Below are positions 16,377 to 26,630 of a stretch of DNA of 44,561 nt, in pieces. The DNA is taken from the NCBI GenBank assembly GCA_016194705.1, contig JACQAZ010000024.1:1-44561 (forward strand), read 5' to 3'. The notes below the pieces were generated by a model. It was given only the letters and a program-made list of their open reading frames with translations, did no database searches and had not been told where the DNA came from. The first letter of the stretch is position 1; every line of letters begins with the position of its first letter. This DNA is from Elusimicrobiota bacterium (GTDB taxonomy: Bacteria; Elusimicrobiota; Elusimicrobia; UBA1565; UBA9628). The translations under genes and the position numbers were made by a program.

Positions 16377-17479
16377 AAGACGAAATCGTCGTGCCCAAGC
16401 ACCCGGCCCAGGCCCCGGCCCCGGCCGCCGTCCCCCCTCAGCAGACCGAGAAGAAGACTGCGGCTCCCGAGCGCGAAGACCAGGGCATGGGCGGGCTCGA
16501 GCGCCGCGTCGAGGAGCTCACGCGCCACTCCCAGGAGCTCGAGGAGCGCACCGGGCATTTTCAGCGCGAGGCGGCTTCGGGCGCCGCGCTGATCTCCGAG
16601 CTCGAAGTGACCTTGCGGGCCCAGGACCAAGCCCGCGCGCAGCTCTCGGCGGTTTTGGAGAAGCAGCGTCTCGAGATGGAGCGCTGGCGCGCCGAGTCGG
16701 GAGCCCAGCGCGGGCGGGCCGAGGCCCTCGAGGAGAAGCTCGCCCAGCGCGAGGCGGCGCTCAGCGACCTCGCCCGCGCGCGCGACGAATCCCACCGCAC
16801 CTTCGCCCAGGAGGCGGCCCGCCGGGAGGCCGAGGCCTCGCGCCTCATGGAGGAGCTGCACCGCGCCGGCTCCGAGCGCGACCACGTGGCCGCCGAGGCC
16901 AAGACGCGCCAGGACGCCATGCAGGCCGAGCTCTCCTCGCTCAAGGACCAGCTTCGCAAGTCCTCCTCCGCCGTCGAGACGATGGAGAGCGGGATGCGGA
17001 CCGCCAAAGAAGAGGCCGGGGCCTGCGCGGCCGAGGCTCGCGCGGCCAGAGAAGCGGCGCGCAAGTCATCCGAATCGCAGAAGCAGGCCGAGCGCTCGCT
17101 GGCCGAGGCGCGCCAGATCTCGGCGCGCGAGTCGCAGAGGGCGGCCGCGGCCACTTCCGCCAAAGAGGCCGCCGAGGCGCAATTGGCCGCGGAGAAGCAG
17201 CGCCTGCACGCGCATTGGGAGGCCGAGGCCAAGCTCACGGCCCAGCGCCAGGCCCAGCGCGCGGCGCGCGACAGCGAGCGCCAGCGCATCATGGCCGAGA
17301 CCCAGGCCGCGCTCGGCAAGGCCGAGGACATCCTGACGACGATGACCTCCACCCCCGCTCCGATCCCGGAGCCCAAGGCTCCCAAGACTCCGCCCAAGGC
17401 GGAGCCGGCCTCGGAGAAGCGCGAGGACGACCCGCAGCAGCCCGACAAGCCCAGCATTTGGAAGCGCCTGGCGGGCTGA
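16373..17479 (+). CDS. Coiled-coil protein, second paralogue
   Basis: 368 residues from ATG 16373 (AAGGAG at 16362-16367 and ATGA overlap with the first gene decide the start). Layout: Pro/Ala/Lys-rich head, then a segment beginning LERRVEELTRHSQELEERTG and FQREAASGA that is shared with the third gene, a coiled coil, and then HAHWEAEAKLTAQRQAQRA and a Pro-rich tail ending PSIWKRLAG that is shared with the first gene. It therefore carries both modules and links the family. Cytoplasmic, function unknown. Confidence 0.7.
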   Translation: MKDEIVVPKHPAQAPAPAAVPPQQTEKKTAAPEREDQGMGGLERRVEELTRHSQELEERTGHFQREAASGAALISELEVTLRAQDQARAQLSAVLEKQRLEMERWRAESGAQRGRAEALEEKLAQREAALSDLARARDESHRTFAQEAARREAEASRLMEELHRAGSERDHVAAEAKTRQDAMQAELSSLKDQLRKSSSAVETMESGMRTAKEEAGACAAEARAAREAARKSSESQKQAERSLAEARQISARESQRAAAATSAKEAAEAQLAAEKQRLHAHWEAEAKLTAQRQAQRAARDSERQRIMAETQAALGKAEDILTTMTSTPAPIPEPKAPKTPPKAEPASEKREDDPQQPDKPSIWKRLAG

Positions 17480-17489
17480 GGAGGATTTG

Positions 17490-17972
17490 GTGATTCCCAA
17501 GACAGCGCCCGGCTCCGCGCTCAAGCTCGAGGAGCGCGTGCGCGAGCTGAGCGCCCAGCTCAAGGAGCTCGAGGAGCGCACCGGCGCCTTCCAGCGCGAG
17601 GCCGCCTCAGGCGCCCACATGATCGGCCAGCTCGAGGCGACCTTGAAGGTCGAGGAGGAAGCGCGCGTCAAGCTCGCGGCGCTCGTCGAACGCCAAAGCG
17701 CCAAACTTGCGCGCTGGCGCAAGGAGGCCGAGGCGCAGAGGATCCGCGCCGAGGACCTCGTCAACCAGCTCGCCGCGCGCACGGCCGAGGCCCAGAGGCT
17801 CGAAGCCGCGGCGGCCCGAGCCGAATCCGCGGCCGACGAGCGCGTGAAGAAAGAGCTCGAGGCCGAGCGCAAGAAGCTGCGCGAGGAGCTGCGCAAGGCC
17901 ATGGAGACCGCGGAAGCGGTCAGGCGCGAGGGCATCGAGGCCCTGGAGCAGGCGCGCTCGTTGAAGAAGTAG
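17490..17972 (+). CDS. Short coiled-coil protein, third paralogue
   Basis: About 160 residues. GTG 17490 is preferred over TTG 17487 because GAGGAGG (17478-17484) is then 5 bases upstream. LEERVRELSAQLKELEERTG and FQREAASGAHMIGQLEATL match the front half of the second paralogue closely, but the protein ends after a Lys/Glu/Arg coiled coil without the WxRL tail. It stops 3 bases before the end of gmd on the opposite strand, so the two converge without a spacer or a visible terminator. Confidence 0.7.
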   Translation: MIPKTAPGSALKLEERVRELSAQLKELEERTGAFQREAASGAHMIGQLEATLKVEEEARVKLAALVERQSAKLARWRKEAEAQRIRAEDLVNQLAARTAEAQRLEAAAARAESAADERVKKELEAERKKLREELRKAMETAEAVRREGIEALEQARSLKK

Positions 17973-17975
17973 GCC

Positions 17976-19055
17976 TTACTTCCTGACCGTCGGCCAGCCC
18001 TTCCTGCGGATCATGAGGTCGATCTTGGCGCGCTTGAGGTCCTCGCGGACCATCTCGCCGACGAGCTCCTTGAAGGTGATCTTGGGCTTCCAGCCGAGCT
18101 TTTTGCGCGCCTTGGCCGCGTCCCCGAGCAGGCTGTCGACCTCGGTCGGCCGGAAGTAGATCGGGTCGAGCGCGACGACGGACTTGCCGGTCTTCGCGTC
18201 GACGCCTTTCTCGTCGATGCCCTTCCCTTTCCACCGCAGGCTCATGCCGAGCTCCGCGCCCGCGGCCTCGATGAACTCGCGCACCGAGTGCGAAACCCCC
18301 GTGGCGATGACGAAATCCTCGGGCTCCTTCTGCTGGAGCATGAGCCACTGCATTTCGACGTAGTCCTTGGCGTGGCCCCAGTCGCGCTTGGCGTCGAGAT
18401 TGCCGAGGAAGAGATGCTCCTGGAGCCCGAGCTTGATCCGGCACAGGGCGCGCGTGATCTTGCGCGTCACGAAGGTCTCGCCGCGCACGGGCGACTCGTG
18501 GTTGAAGAGGATCCCGTTGCAGGCGTAGAGCCCGTAGGCCTCGCGGTAGTTGACCGTGATCCAGTAGGCGTAGAGCTTGGCCGCCGCGTAGGGCGAACGC
18601 GGATAAAACGGAGTCGTCTCGTTTTGCGGCGACTCGAGGGCCTTGCCGAAGAGCTCGGAGGTCGACGCCTGGTAAAAACGAGTCTTGCGCGATAGGCCCA
18701 GGATCCGAATCGCCTCGAGCACGCGCAAGGTGCCCACGCCGTCGGCGTTGGCCGTGTACTCGGGCTCTTCGAAGCTGACCGCGACGTGCGACTGCGCCGC
18801 GAGGTTATAGATCTCGTCGGGCTGGACGCTCTGGATGACCCTTATTAAGGAAGTGCTGTCGGTCATGTCCCCGTAATGCAGAATCAGGCGGGGACGGCCC
18901 TCGAGCGGGTCCTGATAGAGATGATCGATGCGGTTGGTGTTGAAAAGGGAAGACCGCCGCTTGATCCCATGGACCTCGTAGCCTTTGTGGATCAGGAATT
19001 CGGCGAGGTAGGCGCCGTCCTGGCCGGTGACGCCGGTGATCAGGGCCTTCTTCAT
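17976..19055 (-). CDS. gmd: GDP-mannose 4,6-dehydratase
   Basis: 359 residues, full length. Short-chain dehydrogenase fold with [14 protein letters not shown] (NADP-binding Gly-rich loop), [14 protein letters not shown], the catalytic region ASTSELFGK and [10 protein letters not shown] (YxxxK), and [20 protein letters not shown], all hallmarks of Gmd. It converts GDP-mannose to GDP-4-keto-6-deoxymannose, the first step to GDP-fucose, rhamnose or related sugars of surface polysaccharides. No GDP-fucose synthase lies beside it; the RmlD-like reductase at 21969 is 3 kb away. Confidence 0.97.
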   Translation of the reverse strand: MKKALITGVTGQDGAYLAEFLIHKGYEVHGIKRRSSLFNTNRIDHLYQDPLEGRPRLILHYGDMTDSTSLIRVIQSVQPDEIYNLAAQSHVAVSFEEPEYTANADGVGTLRVLEAIRILGLSRKTRFYQASTSELFGKALESPQNETTPFYPRSPYAAAKLYAYWITVNYREAYGLYACNGILFNHESPVRGETFVTRKITRALCRIKLGLQEHLFLGNLDAKRDWGHAKDYVEMQWLMLQQKEPEDFVIATGVSHSVREFIEAAGAELGMSLRWKGKGIDEKGVDAKTGKSVVALDPIYFRPTEVDSLLGDAAKARKKLGWKPKITFKELVGEMVREDLKRAKIDLMIRRKGWPTVRK

Positions 19056-19062
19056 CCGGGAT

Positions 19063-19068
19063 ATTCTA
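19063..19068 (-). promoter_or_regulatory. -10 box for gmd
   Basis: TAGAAT on the minus strand, 7 bases before ATG 19055. Its first three bases are the TAG stop codon of the upstream transglycosylase gene, so the box is embedded in that gene's end. Confidence 0.5.
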
Positions 19069-19920
19069 GTAAAGAATTCCGGAGGGAGCGGAGCTCAGAT
19101 GGGGGAAGCGCTGCAGCGAGGCCGGAGCGCGGCGCATGTCGGTCACGCGCGAGCCGTAGAAGAGCACGACCTTGCGGACGTAGTTCTTGGTCTGAGTGTA
19201 CCAGCGGTCGTGGAACAGGAAGCGGGGGCCGGCGTTGTAGGCCGCGATCACGCGCTGCTTGAGCCAAAGCGGGGCGTCGGCGTACGAGAGAACTCCGAGC
19301 TTGTAGTACCGCCAGGCGGCCGAGAACAGGCGCGCGAGGTAGGCCGCGCCGGCGCGGATGTTGTCCTCGGGATCGTTGAGATGCTTGAAGGGCACGCCCA
19401 TTTCCTTCGCCGTGGCGGGCATGACCTGCATGAGGCCGCGCGCGCCTCGCGGGGAGACCGCGCCGATGAAGAATTCGGACTCGGCCGCGATGACGGACTT
19501 GAGGAGCCTCGCGTCGAGGCGGTACAGCTCCGCATTTCTCAGGATGACCTCGTCGTAGCGGTCAGTCACTTCGGGATGGCTCAGCAGGACGCTGAAAGTG
19601 TGGCGGTAGGCCGGGGTCTCGTGCGGCAGAGGGATGACCGGGGCCTGGTGCTTCTGAGGCTTCGAGAACTCGATCTCCTTGGCGGCGTCGGGAGAGGTCC
19701 AGCTCTTGGCCGTCGGAGTCACGACCTGTTCCATGCGCACGCGGGCGGCGTCGAAGAAATGGCCGAGGCGGGCGAAATCGAGGCCCGGGGCGGAAATGGC
19801 GGCCAGCTCCACGGCCACCTTGGGATCGGGCGCGGAGGTTTGGGGTTTTTGGGCTTGGAGGGGAGCCGAGATGCAGATCAGAGCGGCCCAGACGGGGAGC
19901 TTCGTGAAGAAGTTCCTCAT
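19066..19920 (-). CDS. Lytic transglycosylase (SLT domain)
   Basis: 284 residues from ATG 19920; the signal peptide [23 protein letters not shown] and the -10 box upstream decide the start. The C-terminal SLT domain shows AAESEF (catalytic Glu), [25 protein letters not shown] and IAAYNAGP, all in the order expected for family 1 lytic transglycosylases. The enzyme cleaves peptidoglycan to 1,6-anhydro-muropeptides in the periplasm. About 100 residues between the signal and the domain are unassigned. gmd follows 10 bases later but has its own promoter. Confidence 0.92.
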   Translation of the reverse strand: MRNFFTKLPVWAALICISAPLQAQKPQTSAPDPKVAVELAAISAPGLDFARLGHFFDAARVRMEQVVTPTAKSWTSPDAAKEIEFSKPQKHQAPVIPLPHETPAYRHTFSVLLSHPEVTDRYDEVILRNAELYRLDARLLKSVIAAESEFFIGAVSPRGARGLMQVMPATAKEMGVPFKHLNDPEDNIRAGAAYLARLFSAAWRYYKLGVLSYADAPLWLKQRVIAAYNAGPRFLFHDRWYTQTKNYVRKVVLFYGSRVTDMRRAPASLQRFPHLSSAPSGILY

Positions 19921-19930
19921 GAGTGATGAT

Positions 19931-19939
19931 AGTATAGCA
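19931..19939 (-). promoter_or_regulatory. Extended -10 box for the transglycosylase
   Basis: TGC-TATACT on the minus strand, 10 bases before ATG 19920. It implies a leader of at most about 4 bases. Confidence 0.5.
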
Positions 19940-19993
19940 CGAAACGGTTCCCGCGCATGGGTAGAAAGGCCCCTCGGCGGAGAGGCCAAAGGC

Positions 19994-20218
19994 CTAGTCG
20001 GCCCGGGAGCGCGATTTGGCGCTGTAGCGGTAGACGGTGATCTGCTTCTGGTGCTGGAACTGGGAGTAGAGTTCGGAGAGCATGTTGCCCAGGTCCTGCA
20101 GGGGCTGCCGCTCGTGGTCGACGGCGCTGTCGATCATGCGCTTGACCAGCACGAGCTGGCGCTGGATGTCCGGAAGCCCGAGCTCGATGCGCGGGTGCGG
20201 GTTGTTCTTGCCTGCCAT
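19994..20218 (-). CDS. Small soluble protein, unknown
   Basis: 74 residues, starting MAGKNNPHPRIELGLPDIQR; ATG 20218 is fixed by the TACAAT box 6 bases upstream. The middle is one helix (VLVKRMIDSAVDHERQPLQDLGNMLSELYSQF) and the tail is basic (VYRYSAKSRSRAD). No family recognised. It is divergent from the TMEM175-like gene with about 60 bases between starts. Confidence 0.6.
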   Translation of the reverse strand: MAGKNNPHPRIELGLPDIQRQLVLVKRMIDSAVDHERQPLQDLGNMLSELYSQFQHQKQITVYRYSAKSRSRAD

Positions 20219-20224
20219 GACTTC

Positions 20225-20233
20225 ATTGTAACA
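20225..20233 (-). promoter_or_regulatory. Extended -10 box for the 74-residue gene
   Basis: TGT-TACAAT on the minus strand, 6 bases before ATG 20218. Leaderless by position. Confidence 0.5.
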
Positions 20234-20263
20234 TGTTCGCGGCGGGCTCGCGCGATTCTCGTT

Positions 20264-20272
20264 TGATACAAT
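20264..20272 (+). promoter_or_regulatory. Extended -10 box for the TMEM175-like gene
   Basis: TGA-TACAAT ending 6 bases before ATG 20279. Leaderless by position; no convincing -35 box. Confidence 0.5.
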
Positions 20273-20278
20273 CTGCTC

Positions 20279-20860
20279 ATGGGCAAAGGCAGGCTTGAGG
20301 CGTTCAGCGACGGCGTGCTGGCCATCATCATCACGATCATGGTCCTCGACCTGCGCGTGCCTGCGAGCGCGGAGCTCTCCGCCCTCAAGCCCCTGCTCCA
20401 CGTCTTTCTCTGCTATGCGCTGAGCTTCGTCTACCTTGGGACCTACTGGAACAACCATCACCACATGCTCCACACGGTCAAGGAGGTCTCCGGGCCGATG
20501 CTGTGGGCCAACCTTCATCTCTTGTTCTGGCTCTCCCTGTTTCCTTTCGTGACGGCCTGGACCGGCGAGAACCGCTTCCAGACCGCGCCGACCGCGCTCT
20601 ACGGCTTCGTGCTTCTGATGGCAGCAGTCGCCTACTACATCCTCGCGCAGACCATCATCGCATTTCAAGGCGGCGACTCGCTGCTCAAGAAGGCCGTGGG
20701 GCGCGACTGGAAGGGCAAGGTCTCTCTTCTTCTCTACCTCATCGCGATCCCCCTCTCGTACTTTTCATCCGGCGCTGCAAACGGCATCTACATCTTCGTA
20801 GCGCTCATGTGGCTCGTTCCGGACCCGCGCATCGAGCACGCCCTCAAGGAGAAGGCATGA
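20279..20860 (+). CDS. TMEM175-family (DUF1211) membrane protein
   Basis: 193 residues with the family signature at the very start: RLEAFSDGVLAIIITIMVLDL (R-x-x-x-F-S-D in the first membrane helix, which lines the pore in characterised members). Further membrane segments include FLCYALSFVYLGTYW with the NNHHHML motif, LLFWLSLFPFVTAW, ALYGFVLLMAAVAYYIL and VSLLLYLIAIPLSYF. Bacterial members are potassium-selective channels lacking the classical TVGYG filter. Its stop overlaps the next start as ATGA. Confidence 0.92.
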   Translation: MGKGRLEAFSDGVLAIIITIMVLDLRVPASAELSALKPLLHVFLCYALSFVYLGTYWNNHHHMLHTVKEVSGPMLWANLHLLFWLSLFPFVTAWTGENRFQTAPTALYGFVLLMAAVAYYILAQTIIAFQGGDSLLKKAVGRDWKGKVSLLLYLIAIPLSYFSSGAANGIYIFVALMWLVPDPRIEHALKEKA

Positions 20861-21129
20861 AGTTTTCCCTCTGCTTGATTTCTCTGGCCCTCATCACGGC
20901 CGGCTGCTCGACGATCATCACCAAGGCCGACAAACGCTGGGGCGTCGAGTATTCCGGCACCAAGTGCGCAACGCAGCGGACCAAGGAGATCTGGAAGAAG
21001 ACGCGCGTGGGCGGCTTCATGTCGTCGATCGACGTCGCTCTTTCGGCTGTGGCCGACACTCTGTTGTGGCCGGCGGACGCGCTCATGAAGAAGAACTCGC
21101 CGCCCGCAAACCCCTGCCCCGGCGGGTAA
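20857..21129 (+). CDS. YceK/YidQ-like small lipoprotein
   Basis: 90 residues. MKFSLCLISLALITAGC is a lipoprotein signal with Cys17, followed by STIIT. SAVADTLLWPAD with the preceding SSID closely matches the conserved end of the YceK/YidQ family (DUF1375), whose members have a Y-x-G-T-x-C segment as here (EYSGTKC). Function in any organism is poorly known. Translationally coupled to the channel gene. Confidence 0.75.
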   Translation: MKFSLCLISLALITAGCSTIITKADKRWGVEYSGTKCATQRTKEIWKKTRVGGFMSSIDVALSAVADTLLWPADALMKKNSPPANPCPGG

Positions 21130-21146
21130 GCGGGAGCGGGGTTAAT

Positions 21147-21155
21147 TGGTATAAT
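21147..21155 (+). promoter_or_regulatory. Extended -10 box for the DUF3014 gene
   Basis: TGG-TATAAT, a perfect hexamer, ends 7 bases before ATG 21163. Leaderless by position. Confidence 0.6.
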
Positions 21156-21162
21156 CCAGGCC

Positions 21163-21960
21163 ATGGGCGAGAACAAGGGACTGTGGATCGGCATCGTCGT
21201 CGTCGGTTGCCTGGCCACGGGTGTGGGCCTCTATCTGAACTCGAAGACCAAGGCGCCGCCCCCTCCCGAACCCGTCGCGGCTTCGGTGACGCCGGCACCG
21301 GGTCCCGCTCCCGCGCCGGCGCAGATTCCTCTGCCCTCCTTGGCGGCCAGCGACGCCTTCATGCGCCAGCAGGGAGCGGCGCTCTCGTCCAACCCCGGCT
21401 GGGCCGACTGGCTCAAGCAGAGCGAGCTCGTCCGCCGCTTCGCGGCCGCCGCCGAGATCGTCGCCAACGGCAAGATTCCCAAGGACGCGCTGGACTTCCT
21501 GATCCCTAAGAAGAAGTTCGCGACCGTCAAGAACGGCGGCAACGTCTACTCCGATCCCAAGAACTACGCGCGCTACGACGCGCAGGCCGCCGTCATCGAG
21601 TCGATCGACGCGTCGGCGGCCGCCAAGCTCTTCACGGCGGCCAAGCCGCTGCTCGACGAGGCGTGCCAAGAGCTCGGACGCCGGAGCTGCGACATCAAGG
21701 AGACCGCGCTGCGCGACATCAAGACCTTGCTCGCGGTGCCTTCCGTCGACGGGCCGCTGCGGCTGCGGGCCAAGGTCGTCACCTGGGCCATGCTTGACGA
21801 CAATCTTGAGAACCTGTCCCCTCCGCAGAAGATCCTCATCCGCATGGGCCCCAGGAACGGCCCCAAGGTCCAAGCCAAGCTGCGCGAGTTCGCCCTCGCG
21901 CTCGGCGCGCCCGCGACGGACCTGCCCAACCCCGGTTCCTACTCGCCCCACACCAAATAA
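21163..21960 (+). CDS. DUF3014 membrane-anchored protein
   Basis: 265 residues. One N-terminal membrane segment (LWIGIVVVGCLATGVGLYL), a Pro/Ala linker, then the DUF3014 domain: ELVRRFAAAAEIVANGKIP, NYARYDAQAAVIESIDA, ACQELGRRSCDIKETALRDI, LLAVPSVDGPLRLRAKVV and QKILIRMGPRNGPKVQAKL, which follow the family consensus in order. Likely periplasmic and inner-membrane anchored; the molecular role is unknown in the family. The RmlD-like gene begins 8 bases later. Confidence 0.85.
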   Translation: MGENKGLWIGIVVVGCLATGVGLYLNSKTKAPPPPEPVAASVTPAPGPAPAPAQIPLPSLAASDAFMRQQGAALSSNPGWADWLKQSELVRRFAAAAEIVANGKIPKDALDFLIPKKKFATVKNGGNVYSDPKNYARYDAQAAVIESIDASAAAKLFTAAKPLLDEACQELGRRSCDIKETALRDIKTLLAVPSVDGPLRLRAKVVTWAMLDDNLENLSPPQKILIRMGPRNGPKVQAKLREFALALGAPATDLPNPGSYSPHTK

Positions 21961-21968
21961 AGGACCGG

Positions 21969-22889
21969 ATGCCGGCGCAGAGGCTGCTCGTCGTGGGAGG
22001 GACCGGCTTGGTCGGCAACGCGCTGGTGCGCGCCTGGGCGCGGCGTGGAGCGCAGGTGACGGCCGCGACCTACCACCGCCGCGCGACGACGGATTTCCGC
22101 CAGCTCGATATGCGCGATCCCGCCGCGGTCGATCGCCTCATTGAGGAAGTCCGGCCCCGGCTCGTGGCCCTGCCCGCGGCCAACCCTTTCGTTGACTACT
22201 GCGAGCTCCACCCCGAAGAGACCCGGCAGGTCAACGTCGCGGGCAGCCTCAACGTGCTGCGCGCCGCCAACGCGAACGGCGCGCGCGTGATCTTCTTCTC
22301 GTCGGACTATGTCTTCGACGGGAAAAAGGGGGTCTACACCGAGGACGACCCGGTCAACCCGATCAACGAGTACGGGCGGCAGAAGGCCGAGGTCGAGGCG
22401 GCGATGCTCAAGGGGGCCGGCAACCTGGTCGTACGCACCTCCGGGGCCTACGGCTGGCAGTGGGAGCCCAAGAACTTCGTGCTGCAGATCATATCGAAGC
22501 TCTCAAGAGGGGAGGCCATCGCGGTGGCCGAAGGCCTGCGCTACAACCCGACCTACACCGAGAATCTGGCCGACATCGTCTGCGAGCTGGCCGAGCTCGG
22601 GGCTTCGGGGCTCTATCACGCCGTCGGCGCCGACCGCGTGCGGCGTCTGGATTTCGCCCGCCAGGCCGCCGAGGCCTTCGGGCTCGACGCGGCTCTGATC
22701 AAGGCGGTCCCCGAAGGACAGTTCAAGACGCCCGCCCCCCGGCCGCGCGAGTCCTCGCTCGAAACGGACAAGGTGCGCGCCAAGCTCAAGACCCAGCCTT
22801 GGGGCACGCTCCAGGGCCTCGCGCACATGGCCGCGTCGGAACCCCAGTGGAAGCTCTACGCGGAAAAAACCCCGGCCAGGAAATCATAG
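21969..22889 (+). CDS. RmlD-like NAD(P)-dependent sugar reductase
   Basis: 306 residues, SDR fold. [10 protein letters not shown] is the cofactor loop; [43 protein letters not shown] and YGRQKAEVE (YxxxK) match dTDP-4-dehydrorhamnose reductase and its relatives. The substrate is not certain: no rmlABC genes are present, and the relative closest in function could act on the Gmd product or another nucleotide sugar. AGGA at 21961-21964 sits just before the ATG. It is the last gene before the rpsB promoter. Confidence 0.85.
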   Translation: MPAQRLLVVGGTGLVGNALVRAWARRGAQVTAATYHRRATTDFRQLDMRDPAAVDRLIEEVRPRLVALPAANPFVDYCELHPEETRQVNVAGSLNVLRAANANGARVIFFSSDYVFDGKKGVYTEDDPVNPINEYGRQKAEVEAAMLKGAGNLVVRTSGAYGWQWEPKNFVLQIISKLSRGEAIAVAEGLRYNPTYTENLADIVCELAELGASGLYHAVGADRVRRLDFARQAAEAFGLDAALIKAVPEGQFKTPAPRPRESSLETDKVRAKLKTQPWGTLQGLAHMAASEPQWKLYAEKTPARKS

Positions 22890-22910
22890 CTTCCCCCCGG
22901 CGCGTGAATC

Positions 22911-22919
22911 TGATATAAT
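22911..22919 (+). promoter_or_regulatory. Promoter of the rpsB operon
   Basis: TGA-TATAAT is a perfect extended -10 element. Transcription would start near 22925-22926. That coincides with an ATG at 22925 in frame with rpsB, but a strong GGAGGAGAG Shine-Dalgarno at 22986-22994 points to GTG 23003 as the normal start. Confidence 0.7.
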
Positions 22920-23002
22920 CTCGCATGCCGTCGCAAACAGCCGCGCCGAGTTCGGCTCCCGCGGTCCCTATATTAAGGAGAGGTTCGGAGGAGAGACCAA
23001 AG

Positions 23003-23317
23003 GTGATCAACGTATCCATGAAGGCCATGCTGGAAGCTGGGGTTCATTTCGGGCATCAGACCCGGCGCTGGAACCCGAAGATGGGCAAGTTCATCTTCGG
23101 AGAGCGCAACGCGATCCATATCATCGATCTCCAGAAAACGGTCAAGGAGATCAAGAAAGTCTACCAATACGTCCGGGACCGGGCCGCCGAAGGCAAGCTC
23201 TTCTTGTTCGTCGGCACCAAGAAGCAGGCCCAGGACCCGACGGCATCTTCTCCGTGCTTTCGAAGAAGGAAGTCTCGCGCCTCTCCAAGGAGATGGCCAA
23301 GCTCAAGAAGACCTTGA
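23003..23317 (+). CDS. rpsB: Ribosomal protein S2, N-terminal part, frame broken near 23236
   Basis: From GTG 23003 (Shine-Dalgarno 8 bases upstream): [40 protein letters not shown] and [12 protein letters not shown] are unmistakable S2. After 23236 the frame gives unrelated sequence to a stop at 23317. The genuine protein resumes in another frame at 23239. Against the family, about 40-45 residues that normally include the RWLGGMLTN block are missing, so a deletion of about 130 bases of a length not divisible by three is inferred. S2 is essential for the small subunit, so assembly error or an intact copy elsewhere is likely. Confidence 0.85.
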   Translation: MINVSMKAMLEAGVHFGHQTRRWNPKMGKFIFGERNAIHIIDLQKTVKEIKKVYQYVRDRAAEGKLFLFVGTKKQAQDPTASSPCFRRRKSRASPRRWPSSRRP

Positions 23318-23721
23318 CCGGCATCCGCAAGCTCGAGAAGCTTCCCGACATCATGTTCGTCATCGATCCCGTCGAGGAAGACCTCGCCGTCGCCGAGGCC
23401 CGCCGCCTCAAGATCCCCATCGTCGCCGTCTGCGACACCGACTGCGATCCCGACCTCATCGATCACCCGATCCCGGGCAACGATGACGCCGCGCGCTCGA
23501 TCAAGCTTTTCTGCGGCATCATCGCCGACGCGGTCGCCGAGGGCAAGGCGGCCTACGAGGCCGCCAAAAATACTCAAACGGTTGCTCAGGCCGAGCAGCA
23601 GATGGTCGAGGGCGTGGCCGCTGAGTCAGCCGACCAGGAGCAGGTCGTCGAGGCCGCCCCCGAAGTCGAGCAGGCCGAGGTCGCCGCCGCCGCCGAAGCC
23701 ACCGAAGAAGTCGAATCCTAG
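23239..23721 (+). CDS. rpsB: Ribosomal protein S2, C-terminal part in the shifted frame
   Basis: About 160 residues: [77 protein letters not shown] match the S2 second half. The final 50 residues are an Ala/Glu/Val-rich acidic tail ([19 protein letters not shown]) such as some S2 proteins carry. It has no ribosome-binding site of its own at the boundary. tsf follows 16 bases later. Confidence 0.85.
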   Translation, partial: DGIFSVLSKKEVSRLSKEMAKLKKTLTGIRKLEKLPDIMFVIDPVEEDLAVAEARRLKIPIVAVCDTDCDPDLIDHPIPGNDDAARSIKLFCGIIADAVAEGKAAYEAAKNTQTVAQAEQQMVEGVAAESADQEQVVEAAPEVEQAEVAAAAEATEEVES

Positions 23722-23737
23722 GGTTCAGGAGCACCGC

Positions 23738-25302
<1,565 letters not shown>

Positions 25303-25307
25303 AACCT

Positions 25308-25880
25308 GTGCCAATCATGGAACCAATCAACGCCGTCCTGGGCAAGATGGAAGAGAGCATGAAGGAGCGTTTGAGCAAGCTCGCCAAGGATTTCTCCGTC
25401 CTGCGCACCGGCCGCGCCAACCCGATGGTCCTCGAGTCGATCAAGGTCGAGTACTACGGCCAGCAGGTGCCCTTGAAGCAGGTCGCCGCGATCTCGGTCC
25501 CCGAGGCGCGCGTGATGGTCATCAGCCCGTGGGATCCCACAGCACTCGGCGACATCGAGAAGGCCCTCCAGAAGGCCGATGTCGGCGCCCCCCCGCAGAA
25601 CGACGGCAAGGTCGTGCGCATCAACCTGCCCGCGTTGACCGAGGACCGGCGCAAGGACATGGTCAAGGTCGTCAAGAAGATCGGCGAGGAGTACCGGGTC
25701 GCGGTGCGCACCGACCGCCACGAGGCGCTCGACAAGATCAAGAAGGCGGAGAAGGCCAAGGAGCTGACCCAGGACGACGTCAAGGGGCTCGAGGCCCGCA
25801 TCCAGAAGGCGACCGACCACTACGTCCGGCTCGTCGACGACGCCGTTGCGGGCAAAGAGAAGGAGATCACGACGCTTTAG
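25308..25880 (+). CDS. frr: Ribosome recycling factor
   Basis: About 187-190 residues. GTG 25308 is preferred because GGAG (25296-25299) lies 8 bases upstream; ATG 25317 is the alternative. Helical arms show KDFSVLRTGRANPMVLESI, YYGQQVPLKQVAAISVPEAR, NLPALTEDRRKDMVKVVKKI and AVRTDRHEALDKIKKAEKAK. RRF releases ribosomes after termination together with EF-G. Confidence 0.97.
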   Translation: MPIMEPINAVLGKMEESMKERLSKLAKDFSVLRTGRANPMVLESIKVEYYGQQVPLKQVAAISVPEARVMVISPWDPTALGDIEKALQKADVGAPPQNDGKVVRINLPALTEDRRKDMVKVVKKIGEEYRVAVRTDRHEALDKIKKAEKAKELTQDDVKGLEARIQKATDHYVRLVDDAVAGKEKEITTL

Positions 25881-25901
25881 GCCTCCAGCCGGGCCTCATT
25901 T

Positions 25902-26630
25902 ATGCAGGCCAAAGCCTCCCTCGCGTCGGCCGAGCCGTCCCTCGACAAGACTCGCCTTCCCAAACACATCGCCGTCATCATGGACGGCAACGGCCGCTGG
26001 GCCAAGGCCAAGGGCCTCCCGCGGCTGGCCGGTCACCGCGCCGGCGTCGAGTCGGTGCGCGAGATCGTGCGCGACTGCTCCGCTCTCGGAGTCAAGTACC
26101 TGACCCTCTATTCGTTCTCGACGGAGAACTGGCTGCGCCCCAAGGAGGAGGTCGGCGAACTCATGAAGCTGCTCTCCTACGCCCTGCGCCGGGAGACCCT
26201 CGAACTCGACAAGAACCAAGTGCGCCTGCGCGCCGTCGGCCGGATCGAGGGCTTGCCTGCCGCCGTGCGCGACGAGCTCAAGGAGTCGGTCAAGCGCCTG
26301 GACAACAACACGGGCCTCACATTGAGCCTCGCGCTCAACTACGGCTCGCGCCAGGAGCTCGTCGACGCGGTCAACCGCCTCATCAAGGAGGGAGCCCAGG
26401 AAGTCTCGGAGGACAGCCTCTCGGCGGCCCTCTACACGGCGGGCCTGCCCGACCCCGACCTCGTGATCCGGACCTCGGGCGAGATGCGCGTCTCCAATTT
26501 CCTGCTCTGGCAGATCGCCTACGCCGAGCTCTACGTCACGCCGGTCTTTTGGCCGGACTTCCGACGAGCCCACCTGCTCGAGGCGATCGCGGACTTCCAG
26601 CGCCGCGAGCGCCGCTTCGGAGGGCTCTGA
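25902..26630 (+). CDS. uppS: Undecaprenyl (isoprenyl) diphosphate synthase
   Basis: 242 residues. KHIAVIMDGNGRWAKAKGL carries the metal-binding Asp; GHRAGVESVREIVRDC, TLYSFSTENWLRP, LSLALNYGSRQELVDAV and DLVIRTSGEMRVSNFLLWQ, AELYVTPVFWPDF follow in the usual order of cis-prenyltransferases. It makes the lipid carrier for peptidoglycan and surface sugars. No clear Shine-Dalgarno before ATG 25902. Its TGA overlaps the cdsA ATG by one base. Confidence 0.97.
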   Translation: MQAKASLASAEPSLDKTRLPKHIAVIMDGNGRWAKAKGLPRLAGHRAGVESVREIVRDCSALGVKYLTLYSFSTENWLRPKEEVGELMKLLSYALRRETLELDKNQVRLRAVGRIEGLPAAVRDELKESVKRLDNNTGLTLSLALNYGSRQELVDAVNRLIKEGAQEVSEDSLSAALYTAGLPDPDLVIRTSGEMRVSNFLLWQIAYAELYVTPVFWPDFRRAHLLEAIADFQRRERRFGGL

